From assembly GCF_037975245.1 (NCBI RefSeq), contig NC_092569.1:16166001-16230000 (forward strand): a DNA stretch of 64,000 nucleotides, in the 5' to 3' direction. The DNA is from Apostichopus japonicus (taxonomy: Eukaryota > Echinodermata > Holothuroidea > Aspidochirotida > Stichopodidae). This document shows positions 1-11,289 of the stretch, piece by piece (the first letter of the stretch is position 1; every line of letters begins with the position of its first letter). Below the pieces are notes generated by a model, which was given only the letters and a program-made list of their open reading frames with translations, did not search any database and was not told the origin of the DNA. The translations under genes were made by a program, and so were the position numbers.

Positions 1-59
1 GTACAGTGTGTGTACAGTAAACCTCTGATCATCGATGAGAATATGGCAGCAGTGATCGA

Positions 60-953
60 ATGGTTTCATTTATATCTTTCAGTTGGTCTTATTTAACAGT
101 GTCCTTGAAGTTCATGCCGACACCGACTTTCTTTTTATCTTTTTATTTGTGTAATCGTGATATCGACTTGTGTGGGCTATTGCCCTATATGACCGCTGAG
201 AATGGTTTTATTAATTGTTGACTGTCACAAAGACATAAATACACGTGGTCTGAGCATTCAGTGGTTGTAGAAGACGGGTGTAGTACTGCGTAGAAAGAGA
301 AGCAATGTGATAGCCAGAGCAGATTACGTCAACAGGAAAGATAAAGGAAATCATCCCCTGTAACATGATATGCTAGACAACAAGAATTATACAGATAAAC
401 AGATCAAGCCCATAAACAGATCAAGCTCAGGAGTTTTAAATTTTAAATTATATGCAGTCGTTCTCTGTTTGAGAAAAAAACAATTTAATGTCTTTGAAGG
501 TACCTTTACAGGTTATCAGTGCTGAATTATTCCAATAACATTAGCAGGGTGTGTTTTGGTTGGCTATGTATGTATTCAGTAAAATTAATGGTTACATTTA
601 TTTATTTCAGTTGGTCTTACTAAACAGGTGCCTTGAAGTTAATGCCGACACTGACTTTCTTTTCATCTTTATTTGTGTAATCGTGATATCGACTTGTGTC
701 GGCTATTGTCCTATATGAAAGATAAAGGAAATCATCCCCTGTAAAATGATATCTAGCCAACAAGAATTATACAGATAAACAGATCAAGTCCATGTAGGAG
801 TTAGCAGTTTTAAGTTTTGTTTGGTCGTCCTCTGTTTAAGAAAAACCAGTTTAGTGTCTTTCAAGTTACCTTTACAGTTAATCAGTGCTGAAATATTACA
901 ATAACATTAGCAGAATTTGTTTTGGATAGCTATGTATGTATTCAGTAAAATTA
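60..953. repeat. Partial tandem duplication in the spacer
   Basis: Bases from about 60-587 are repeated at about 591-953; both copies begin at a TTTCAGTTGGTCTTA stretch and end at ATGTATTCAGTAAAATT. The second copy lacks an internal piece, joining CTATATGA directly to AAGATAAAGG. The other units carry only one copy of this segment. Confidence 0.7.
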
Positions 954-2539
954 TAGAATTTGATGACAATTTTTCAGCCTCATAAGAATACTTTTCTTTT
1001 CTGTTTTTTGAGACAGACTTTAGTAAGTAATAATAATAAATACATATTGGATATACTTCATCCTTTATTTGTGTGTGCAGCATGTCAATACATACATACA
1101 GTAACATATGAAGAAAGGAAAAGCATACATTTCGTGGTGGAGGGAGAAGGGGTTGGGGTTGCAGGGGGAGGGGAATGGGCGAATGTTATCTGTAATCAAT
1201 GATCACTTTTGCTCGATCTCTTCGAATCGGCCAAAATTGTAAGAAAAGTTTGTATTTGTTTTTTATTTATAATGGAATGCATAACGGGCCTGTAATAAGC
1301 TATTCGAGTCATCAAATTGTTTGATATTAAAAACGCAGTAGCTGACTAATCCCATTCACTTTCAAACACAGATGAAAAAGTTGGAAATTTGCAATACATT
1401 CATATTGGAGTTTTTTTACGCATTCAATAGCACTGTGGAAAAGTTTCTTTGAGATTTCCTTATTTTATAATGAGTTACTTGCGTTCATTAGGTGAGCAGC
1501 AATAGAAAATAAAAGTACCGTAGTATCTATATCAAGGTTAGAACTGCATTTACATGTATGTCCATTGATTCTGTAATGGTTTATTGATTGAAACAGACAT
1601 GACACGCAAAGTGTGAAGGCATTCTGGCGTATGAAGACATGTAATTTTATTGGTAATTGTAATGTTGCCAACGTAATGCACATCAACAACAGCGATTAAG
1701 ACATGGTTTGAAATTATTATTAAATGTAATACACAAATTTAATTATATGAAAGTAAATCAATTGGCAAATTACGGAAAGCAGTCGTGTTGCGGCGCATGT
1801 TAAGCAATGAATGGTTCAAACCCTTTGGTGAGATGAATTACTTTCAATAGTATCGTTTTAAGCTGAAAACTAAGCTACTTTTTTTTTATAAATCAAAGAA
1901 TGAAAAATTTAGACGCCAAGGGGTTCATTCTGATACACATTTATACAATAAATAAATACAATTAGTGCTTAATGCCAGTTTTTGCTAACAAATATTTCGT
2001 GTGATTTTGAAGAAAAAATGGGTGTACAGCCGTATAGAAGTAGCTCAATTCTTCTCCAACTGAATGAGGAAAGTACCCCGACTGATCCATTTACCCCGAC
2101 TGACCATCTAAGGTAGAGGTGGGGAGGAGGGGGAGGGGGTGCATGGTCTCTGTGAGCGAGTATTATGAATTACGCTCATACCTCAAAAGGAAGAAGTGTG
2201 CTTTATGTTTCCCGTAGCTAAATTAACGCTGACCAAACTTCAATGCATCTTTCAAAGGGTTTAACCGTGATATTTCTGCTCCTCTTGACTCCTCGTGACT
2301 TGACTCTCCGAAATAGCTGGGTCTACTTCAATTAATTTCCTTTTGTCTTGCACACATACTAATTGTTAAACTACTGTTTCAATAGATAACACTATACACT
2401 TTTACTGGTAAGTAGCACGTTGGCTATGGTACGTAATTTTTCTATTTCTCAAATGAAAATGTTTAGCCGCGACGAAGCCGAAAGTTTGTTCATTAAATCC
2501 TCCGAATCGACACAATTTCCTCAACTATGTTCGATTCGT

Positions 2540-3250
2540 TAATGTACTCTAAAATGCAATAATCCAAAAACAAGCAAAGATAAACAAGATTTAGTATCTA
2601 ATATTGAATGATATCTTCATTTTAATGTAGTTTTTACCAAATGTATTAATAATCTGGTGAATGGTTATATATTATTATTTATAGTAACACTTTATATGGT
2701 AAAGGGTTTGCTCGACTTACTGTGAAGTACTGTGTTAACAGTTAAAAGGATCATGTTCACGGGTGTTTCAAAGTGTCTATATATTTGTATTTATGGGGGA
2801 GGTGGTGGTAAGGGATGTTATACATACTTATAGGCAAAATCGTTTTTTTTTTTTTTTTTTTTGGTAAATGAATTTATAGGCTGGCTGCCTTCCACTATAT
2901 GTATCACGTTATGAGATTATTTTTGTATGTGGAGTAAGGAATGTATCTTACTGATGAAATTCCCCCAGTTATGTTCAAATCATTAATGTACTCTAAAATG
3001 CAATAATCTAGAAACAGGCAAATATGAACATGATCATTATTAGCCTATGATTTCTTGAATTCGATGTAATTTTTGGCAAATTTATTAATACTTGGGTTGA
3101 TGGTTATTTATTACTATTTGTAGTAACACTTTGGTAAGTTGTATGGTAGTTGACAGTTATATTGGTAATAACCTGGCAGAGATCATGAATATGTTTACAG
3201 GTTTATCAACGTGACTATATATTTCTATGAATAAGGGTGGGGGGGGGGGA
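2540..3250. repeat. Diverged duplication, about 440-bp period, with G-rich ends
   Basis: Two related blocks, about 2540-2815 and 2984-3250, each start 'aatgtactctaaaatgcaataat', pass through 'agtaacactt' and end in a G-rich run after a 'tatat(a)tttgtattta' or 'tatatatttctatgaat' stretch. The same pair occurs at about 15920-16217 and 16370-16641 downstream of gene B. Downstream of C only the second block remains (28632-28806). Confidence 0.65.
3239..3249. repeat. Poly(G) run 3' of gene A
   Basis: Eleven G on the plus strand, about 305 bp past the stop codon. Equivalent runs sit 3' of B (16630-16641) and C (28788-28806). Confidence 0.9.
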
Positions 3251-3553
3251 CAAGCTTCTTTCAATTAAAGGTGCTAACATTATTATATTTGTCATCAGCT
3301 TACTGTTGTTTAAACATTCAACACACATACAGTACAAAGGATTTACTCTCAGGGTGGATAAATTACTTGAAATTTATTCTTCTTCAGTATTCGTCATTCG
3401 CAAATATTATCAAAAAACAGTTATCAGTTTTGACAAAGAGGTATATTTAAAGTTATTCGTCAAGTGAAATTATTTTTTCATTGTGTTCGAAAGTTGTAAG
3501 TTCATTTAACTAAGAGCACTCGTTGATTGATGTTGCTTTCTGCTTCTGATGTA

Positions 3554-6500
3554 TTACACTGGACGTATCTTCATTTCTGCGTATTTAATGTTGTAATTAC
3601 CTCCTGGAAGACTATACCAGCGGATGCTTTTATGATTAGTACTTCCCGCTGAGTAAAGTCCGTTTAAACTGACATAATAATTATAATGATTGTACCACCA
3701 AGCTCCATGACAATACTGGGCCATGTTATGACTACCATTAAGGTCGTTGTCACGGTCTAATGTCGTAAATGACTGGTTCCTGAAGTATGCCATTCTATCA
3801 ACCGCTGTGAAAAAGAAATCACGAGATAGAGATAAAAATGCATGATTATATCTACAATAATATTAAGTTATTTCCATACGGCATAAATTAAGAGGATTTT
3901 CATAGTAGAATTTGTGTAAGATTAATGAAACACTGTCATATTAAACAAACATTTTCTTTAAATTTTTATTTATTTCCAAACAAATGTCGTTTACACTGCT
4001 TGAGGAATTATTAGTGCCTTTGGATGAAACTGAACTAATATGGATTTGCTTTATTATATTTTTGTGTTTTTTCCCAACATTGTTAGTAAACCCGGATATA
4101 TTTTATTGCAAACTGACCATCGCTTTACTATAATACTGGAACCCTTTTCGAACGTAAATTAATAAATATAATAAATACGGGACAAAATAGCTGAATTTAG
4201 AACCAGTTTGTTGTCAGTATCCAACTTTCACATCACACCTTATGGATTCATTTTTCTTCATGATACACACTATGTTTATTTCAAGTTATATATCATTGTG
4301 GGAATCGTCTTATGGTTTTATTATTGTTTATGAAGTCTATACAGATTTCTAATTTATTTTGTTTATTCTCTTTTTGTTCTGTTTCCATAAGAACGAAGGT
4401 GATGCCTTTTAGATTATTAGAGAGGATGAAGAAAAAGTTATAGGATGATGGGCAGATGAAAAGGAAGTTGGAATAGGTTTGTTGTTATCAATTACAATGC
4501 ATTCTGTCACTGTAGGTATATGTATCAACCCGAGTTCATTTAAGGTATATCTTTCAACATGAGTTCATTTTCGGAGCGCATTCATCATGGATTCCAACCA
4601 CAGTTCTACCTGGCCAGGTTTCTTCCGATTTGATGACAAACAATGTACTATTTGAATTAAAATAGAGTCAGTAATTGACTATGACCGTCGGCTGTCTATG
4701 CTTGAGCTCCCAATGTTATCGATTATCAAACATGAGTATACTTTATTAAATTTCACATTCGAACACATTAAATGAAACAGATTTATTTAATATTTCTGGA
4801 TATTTTGGAGACAGTGTGCTCAGTGTGATAGCGTTGACGTGATGTATTCGTCTTGTTTTTTTTGTTTTTTTTATAACAACAGAAGTAGAGTATAACGGCC
4901 ATTGCCCGGGAGGTTTGCAATGAATCGTTGCAAATGTATGCAATGTTATAGTAAAACATGTAAAAGAGATTGAATATCGGTTTTGAGCTGATCATTTCTA
5001 AAATGTCTGCGTATATGCTACATATTTGATGAATGGTTACAATCTTCTAATGGACTGACAAACTAAATACACGGGTACATTTAGGTAGTTATGCATAAAT
5101 TGGTAGAGGCGTTCATAATTTCCTTGCTAATACTCAGTCCTTTGAAATATTTGTTTTAAGGTATTGATGCTGACAAGCAGAATCAACGAGGTTGTATATG
5201 TACGTACCTGTAGTGCTGGAGCTATCGTAGTCTCCAAGGCCAACTAAACGATATTTAGTCTTTTCATCGCTGATCCTAAACAGGTCGTACTTGGCAAAAT
5301 AAGGATCTCCATTCACGTTGTTTAAATCAATGCGAAGCATGTAATCCTTTTGGTTAGTTAAGAGTGATATTTTATCGTTGCCAAGCCAAAATTCCCTTTT
5401 CAGGAAACCAAAGCCATCTCTGTAATCATCCCAGTCTCTGTAAAATTCTACGGAACCATCGACCCGGCGTTGGAAGACCTGGTTTAGTTTCAAAAGAAAA
5501 ACATTTCATATTTGGTTTGAAAATAAAGAACAATGTGAACCATTAACGTTTGAGGATATGCTGTATTAGACCGAGTGTAGTTAGTGTTTTAATGGTGCGT
5601 CTAACGTTGAACAGATACAATAGCCTGTGCATCATTTACATTATTCTTTTTCTAATAGAATACATTGGTATCATATCACTTTAGCTCATATTGCAGTAAT
5701 ATGGCTGTAGACACATTTGAAGGTAGCGAAAAACTGTCTCGCTATAAGAGAAAACAATCATACTTAAGATTGTTAAAGGTTACTCGTGCAGTTTTGTTAA
5801 GCGTTATTAGAAATAAATATCTAAGACGGTAAATTTGAAACTAAGTAACGTTTTCCTGAGAATTTCCTTACCGAACGAATCAGCCCCTGTAACACACATA
5901 ATCTGTATCAAGGAATCGCTTTTTAATGAACCAATAAAGTATAAAATATCAAAATACTGCAGCAGGCACGCTAAGTAGAAATTAATTAAGGCTTATATTA
6001 TGTTATGTTCTTACCGTCCAGCCTCCCCCGTCAATTGAGTTATTACAGTAAACTTGAAAAGGTTCATTGGCTCCATCTGGCTTAATCAGATAAATTCCAG
6101 ATTCAGAGGAACTCCCTTCACATTGGTCGTAAACTTCTTTACAATCTCGAGGATATTCTGGCTCTTGGTAGAAAAAGTAGGAGGAGTCTGAAGTAATGAA
6201 AGGAAAAAACTTCAAGTTGTAAGAAATGGATGCGATCATGTTTAAAGTGAACTACCGAACTCGATGTCCCGTTTACCGCTCTATCGATACAATTGGAAAT
6301 TACGGTTTGTAAGAAAAAAAGAAAAAAAGCTTTCCAAATATTAAACATAACCTTCCATACATTTTTTTGGTGCTTGGAATAACACCATTGAAGTTAACGT
6401 CGTCAAATCGTAAAAAGGAACAACAAATATAGAGAGAAATCTTAAACGAAGTCACGGAATATCCCACCTCTTCCCCCGCAAGAAAAATAAATCCTGATAA

Positions 6501-9500
6501 GTTCTGGTAAAAAGGTCAATTAAATTTAAAACGACAAATAATTGCGTTCTTTCCCACCGCTGTGACAAACATTAAAATGCTTCTCAGCCAGTGTTAAAAG
6601 CGTGTTGCTTTTCGATTTTTAGACATTTTAGCTTTTTTTCACTAAATTACAAAAACCAGAGTACGCCTTTCCGTGAAGAAAAAATTATGACTTTAGGTAG
6701 TAGCTTTTAGTTCATATTAATTACTACATCATGAAACGTATTTACGTATATTAAGTATTAAGTATTAACGCATATTAACCCAAAATATGTGAAGACCACA
6801 AAAGCAGAAATCACCACTATTGTCAATCTAGATCATTAATATGACTGATCGATTAATACTGTTTTGATGATATTATTTGAAAACGGTTCTGAATATTAAG
6901 TGACATGAATACTATATATGTTTTTATTCACCGATAGTTACTCTGTAATAATTGCTTCCTAAAAGCATGAAACCCAAAGCAAAAATGTAAATTAAACTAA
7001 ATGCTTACCGAAATTATAAATGAAGTAAACTAATTTAAGAAAAAAAAAACATACTGTCAGTTCTTTTTATTATAAGCCGTTTCCAGCCAGCTTTAAAAGT
7101 GGGTTAATTTTCGTTTTACAGTTAGTTTTCTAACTAAATTAAATAATCCACAGTACGTCTTTATGTGAAGAAAGCATTGCAAACACATCAAACAGTCGAT
7201 GATGATATAAGGTAGTAGGTATTGGTACATAGTTGATTAAAAAAAAAAAAAAAACGGAAGTGTAACGCATATTAAACAAACGTGTGTACCAAAAATCAAA
7301 CGAAAATCACTATACATGTCAATCGAGTTACTGATATGAATGATTAATTAAGTTAGATTAATCATTTACTTCGATGGGTACCTCTAAAATAAAAAATAAT
7401 TAAATTAAATTGCATTCATACTTGTAATGGCCTTTGTTAAAACGTGACTTTTTTCCCCCAACAATTGAAATATGCGTGTAAAATAGTAGAAACAAAAAGG
7501 AATAATGATGATAAATTTTTCTTACCTCCAGTGCTTCTTTTGTTCCTTCCAGAATTTTCCCGTCCAACATTCTAAAATGGAGATATGAAAATTGACATTT
7601 GAAAGAATCAACATTCCGATATGCGGGATCGTCTCGTTTGTGAAGGCTACTCATCGCTGAAATCAAATCACGATTAGAAATTCAGTTTCAAATATTGTTA
7701 AGTACTGTTTATCTTTGATTAAAATCCAATGTAGTGAAACCAAGAATCGTTAACTTTGTCACCATTTAGGTAATCCTAATTCTTTCACTGACAGAGAGGC
7801 AATCAATTTGACCCCACTCGATTGACAATGTTTCTGTATTGTTCATATTAAGATCTCTCTGTTTGACTCATTTGTAGGAAACATTATGGGAAATCAATCG
7901 ATTATTCCAACACTCTGTTCCAACACAGTTGAACTATAGGGTCTATAACGTGTGTATAGAACTTTCTGTAAGTCGTGACTTATTTTAATGAAAACAAAAC
8001 GTGGTTCTATTCTATACTGTGGTCTTTGTGTTTTTTGACGACAAACCTTAAATAAACAAAGTTGAAACTATTTTGATGACAGAATGACTGAATAAACAAA
8101 TTACTTATTCAACGCCATTCTTGCCCTGTTTCCCGCCCTTATAATATATAACTTAGATAAAACAGTATAGTAGACGTTTTAATTTTCGCGACATGAAGTG
8201 AGAAAGGAATATGATTCCTTCCCGTAGGAGAACAAAAAATCAAAATTGAATTCAATGAGCTTTTTGAAATGAAATGAATCTAGAAAATACTAGTAAATTT
8301 GATAGCTTGAGACTAAGACAAACACACGGTTTTCTAGACGTTCATAATTTTCATAAATATATCTCACATTAATGTTTGCGTCTGTGTATTAAAACGTAAA
8401 TACGACTATCGTAGTGCTTAGCTGAGGTAATTATCGTTAAGTAAGTTAAGATTGATGAAAATATTACGAATTGACTTTCATGTACGTACAAATATAATTT
8501 GAATTATCCTAGTTAATATAATTTAAAAAAATGTTAGAAAGTTCAGTGATTTATCTTCAATAGTACTAAGTGTGGTAAGTACTCTCACCGCTTGTTCTTT
8601 CAAGGTTCTGTTTGCTTAGTAAGTCTACCATTTTGACATTATGGCATATATGATTTATTTGTAATTAATAATCTAGAATACTCATTAAAATTCCCTCATA
8701 AACTACGACCACCAATACAATTTATGCATCATAATAATCAAACTTGTAATGGGTGCTTTACTGCCTTTCTCACGTTTTCAAATGTTTCCAAAGATAAAAG
8801 CCTATATTTTGACTGTTTAATGCAGACATAATTCCTTAAAATGTACATAAATGACTCCCTCGGTAGAATAAATAAGTTTCAGTAGTGCGTGTCCCGATTA
8901 GATATTTACAATTTTGGTAAATTTTGTTGTTTGGTTTATTTGCAGAGTTAAACAAGCCGAATCAACTTTATTCTCTACTTGGTATGTTGGTCTGTGTTGA
9001 TAGTAAGTTTAATTTATGAAATATAGACTAAAGTAATTTACAGTTGGAAATATTATATACTGGTACTTGGTAGATTCACATCGAATGTAATCGATTCAAT
9101 ATTTACATCAAGAGTTTTAAATCAAGTGATTTATGAGTATACTTTTTTTTATTTTAAGGCATCATTCCACAACATATAATGTAAATATAAAGACGTTTTA
9201 AGTTTGATTGGTTGGTCTCGGTTTGTGTACAGTACCCTACCTCTCATAATTTACCTACGAATAGATTAAATGTCAAATATGAAGGTCTAAACTATGTTTG
9301 TGCAGAAATATTGAAAGACTACATTCGGCAGCCCAAGTGTCAGGAGCGTTAACATTTGTTAAAATTAATAACTTATTGCTTTCCTAAGTAAGTAGTAGTC
9401 ATTTAAGTATCAGGTTTTTAACTATTTGATTTCTTCATCGATTGTTAATCAGGTTACTTGCTATTTTGAAAGGTATACCTGAAAACACATTTGTCAAATT

Positions 9501-11117
9501 TATATATTTCTTGGCGCAAAAATGGAGAATGCCCATCCAAGAATATCAGCAATCAAAGGCTTAGAACTGCTTACTGGGAAAATGAACATTATCATAACAC
9601 GGACGTAATATTCGCTACCAAATTTCTTCCAACAGAATATATAATATATATCCAATGAATGGGAAATAAATATTTATTTGAGAGATAATTTAAAGACCAC
9701 TATTATTAAACACGATACAACGGTGACATGAAACATGATATTTTACTCAGTCTCTAGAATAAATTTGTTTGATATACATTGTAGTAATACGGTGGACTTT
9801 GGCCAGACATATCCGAAGTTCATGTGGGTAATCTTGATGAAATTAAATCAAGAAGTTTCTTTTCAACTTGTTTTACTGCTATAAAAAAAGGAATTCTATC
9901 ACGATTTCCTTGATGACATGTCAAGAAAGGAACGCGCTCAAAACACAGGAAAGAACAAACGACAATGTCGATTGATATAAACAATGAGCTCGCAATAGAA
10001 TAAATATATTTCTAGAATAACGGTTATATTTAGTAGCTATTAACATATGCCAAAATCGTTGCATTGTATATTTATACAAGTCAAAACAACTTTATTTTTT
10101 TGTCTGCTTTTGATGTGCTTTAGTCTTAAATGTAACTAATGGAATATATATTTGACATTTGAAATTATTGGATCTTATTTTCTTGATATAGAAGATAATC
10201 GTTTGAATATTTCCCGCAACTTAAGTTTTTATGATTTATGAGTATTTTTTTTTATGTAAGACATCATTTAACCATTTAATCTAACTTACCTAATCCGATA
10301 ATTAGATAGTGTTACGTTTTATCGATTGCTTCAAATAGTTCCTATTATTGTTTCAAGGCATTAAGTTATTGGTATTGCACTGTACCTTGTATCTAGCAAG
10401 TCACCTTCCATCATGTATTTTTAAATATATATTTAAATTGCCGAAAATGGATATTGGAACTATATTTATACTATAGGAATGATGCACCAGCTTGGAAGCA
10501 AGTTAAAGATGGCTTAAGGAAAAATTTCAGTTAATCCTTGTTAAGGAATCCACAGTTATATCCTTACATATGATAATTATTTTCCCTTTTTAATGTTATC
10601 GATCATTGTTACAGTTTATTTGCTATGTTGTACGATATAATTAAATACCCGTTTGAAACGTGATCGTTTCCACGATATATCGGCAAGCCATTGTCAATTT
10701 TAAATTGCTTGTTGTATTCGTTAAAAAAAAAAAGGAATTCATATCGTTGTTTTAATAAAATAACTGATATTGTAACCCATTTTCAAACCCATGTCTATTT
10801 ATGATATGGTGTACTAAGACGTCCTATACATTATATATAGTTTACAATGAGCACTCTCGATTTTCCTTTTTAATATGTAGATTAAGTACAATATACCAAT
10901 ATTTTACAAACAGACAAATACATCAATTGAACACCGACAACAAACTCAAACAGCATGGTAAAGAACAACTGAAAAATCATATTTAGTTTAACAATTATTG
11001 TGTTAAAATATTCAACTTTAACTTGATAACAAGATGAAAGAAACTTACGGTTTCTGCCTGAAAAGCTGGAAGTTGAGAGAAGAGTCCCAAAACACAAAAT
11101 GTTAAAATGAACTGCAT
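3554..11117 (-). CDS. FReD gene A: secreted fibrinogen-related lectin-like protein, five exons, 269 aa
   Basis: Coding exons are 11049-11117, 7526-7571, 6015-6187, 5208-5478 and 3554-3804 (phases 0,1,0,1); every junction is GT-AG and the sum is 810 nt. Residues 1-23 are a hydrophobic signal peptide (MQFILTFCVLG...). Residues 32-35 are RNKR, a furin-type site. The FReD runs from PRDC (51-54) through VYC (84-86), DGGGWTVFQRR, FWLGND, DRDND (203-207) and GAWW (220-223) to KIRPV at the end. Sequons lie at N87 and N196. The family is secreted and binds carbohydrate or acetyl groups through a calcium-stabilised pocket; that role is inferred here. Cysteines are C54, C61, C86 and a lone C218; the usual second FReD disulfide pair is absent. 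The start codon has A at -3. A possible AATAAA lies 3373-3378. No frameshift or stop is seen. Confidence 0.9.
7572..11048 (-). other. Intron 1 of gene A, with a conserved block near 10.6-10.7 kb
   Basis: This 3.5-kb intron separates the signal exon from exon 2 and has counterparts in B (20619-23419), C (33400-37322) and D (46564-50489). Most of it is AT-rich and drifts between copies by point changes and indels. A block at about 10615-10725 is much better preserved, matching B 22970-23075, C 36850-36962 and D 50135-50240. It contains the inverted repeat GAAACG-TGAT-CGTTTC at 10655-10670. No extra FReD exon was found inside the intron. Confidence 0.6.
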
Positions 11118-11224
11118 CTTGACGAATTTTCTGGTCTTAACGATCGCAAATCTCAAGAAGGAATGAAATAAACTTTCTGGCAGCGAACCAGTTCAATCAC
11201 TTTCTGAGCTTACCCTGCGTACTA

Positions 11225-11279
11225 TGACGTGGTTGTTGACACGTGTCACCGAAGAGCTGATTAACCATTTACATTTATA
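11225..11279 (-). promoter_or_regulatory. Core promoter of gene A
   Basis: On the minus strand TATAAATG lies at 11272-11279, about 155 bp before the ATG at 11117. About 25-35 bp further on is the perfect palindrome TGACACGTGTCA (11237-11248), which contains an E-box CACGTG and sits where transcription should start. A TGACGT half-CRE (plus-strand reading) lies next to it at 11225-11230. The same three elements in the same order precede B, C and D, within sequence conserved down to the ATG. Confidence 0.65.
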
Positions 11280-11289
11280 CTATTTGTTA

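Larger units (their letters stand above)
1..3553. other. Intergenic spacer downstream of gene A
   Basis: No gene is supported here. The segment matches 12.98-16.9 kb, 25.36-29.1 kb, 39.25-40.4 kb and 52.45-53.3 kb, so it is part of the large repeat unit. Small open frames in it are broken by indels in the other copies. It contains two nested duplications (listed separately) and a poly(G) run 300 bp past the end of gene A. Confidence 0.6.

Noticed and set aside
1805-1835. Possible tRNA B-box (GGTTCAAACCC)
   Set aside because: No A-box at the right distance and no cloverleaf can be folded; the copies at 14690 and 27850 have lost the motif.
6015-6239. A methionine just upstream of exon 3 (MIASISY...) as an alternative start
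   Set aside because: It lies in intron sequence before a good acceptor and would give a protein without the signal peptide present in exon 1.
7526-7571. Reading exon 2 in the frame MLDGKILEGTKEALE, which looks like a helical linker
   Set aside because: The phases do not allow it: exon 1 is 69 nt (phase 0) and exon 3 must be entered with one base from exon 2, which gives the frame with RNKR. All copies agree.
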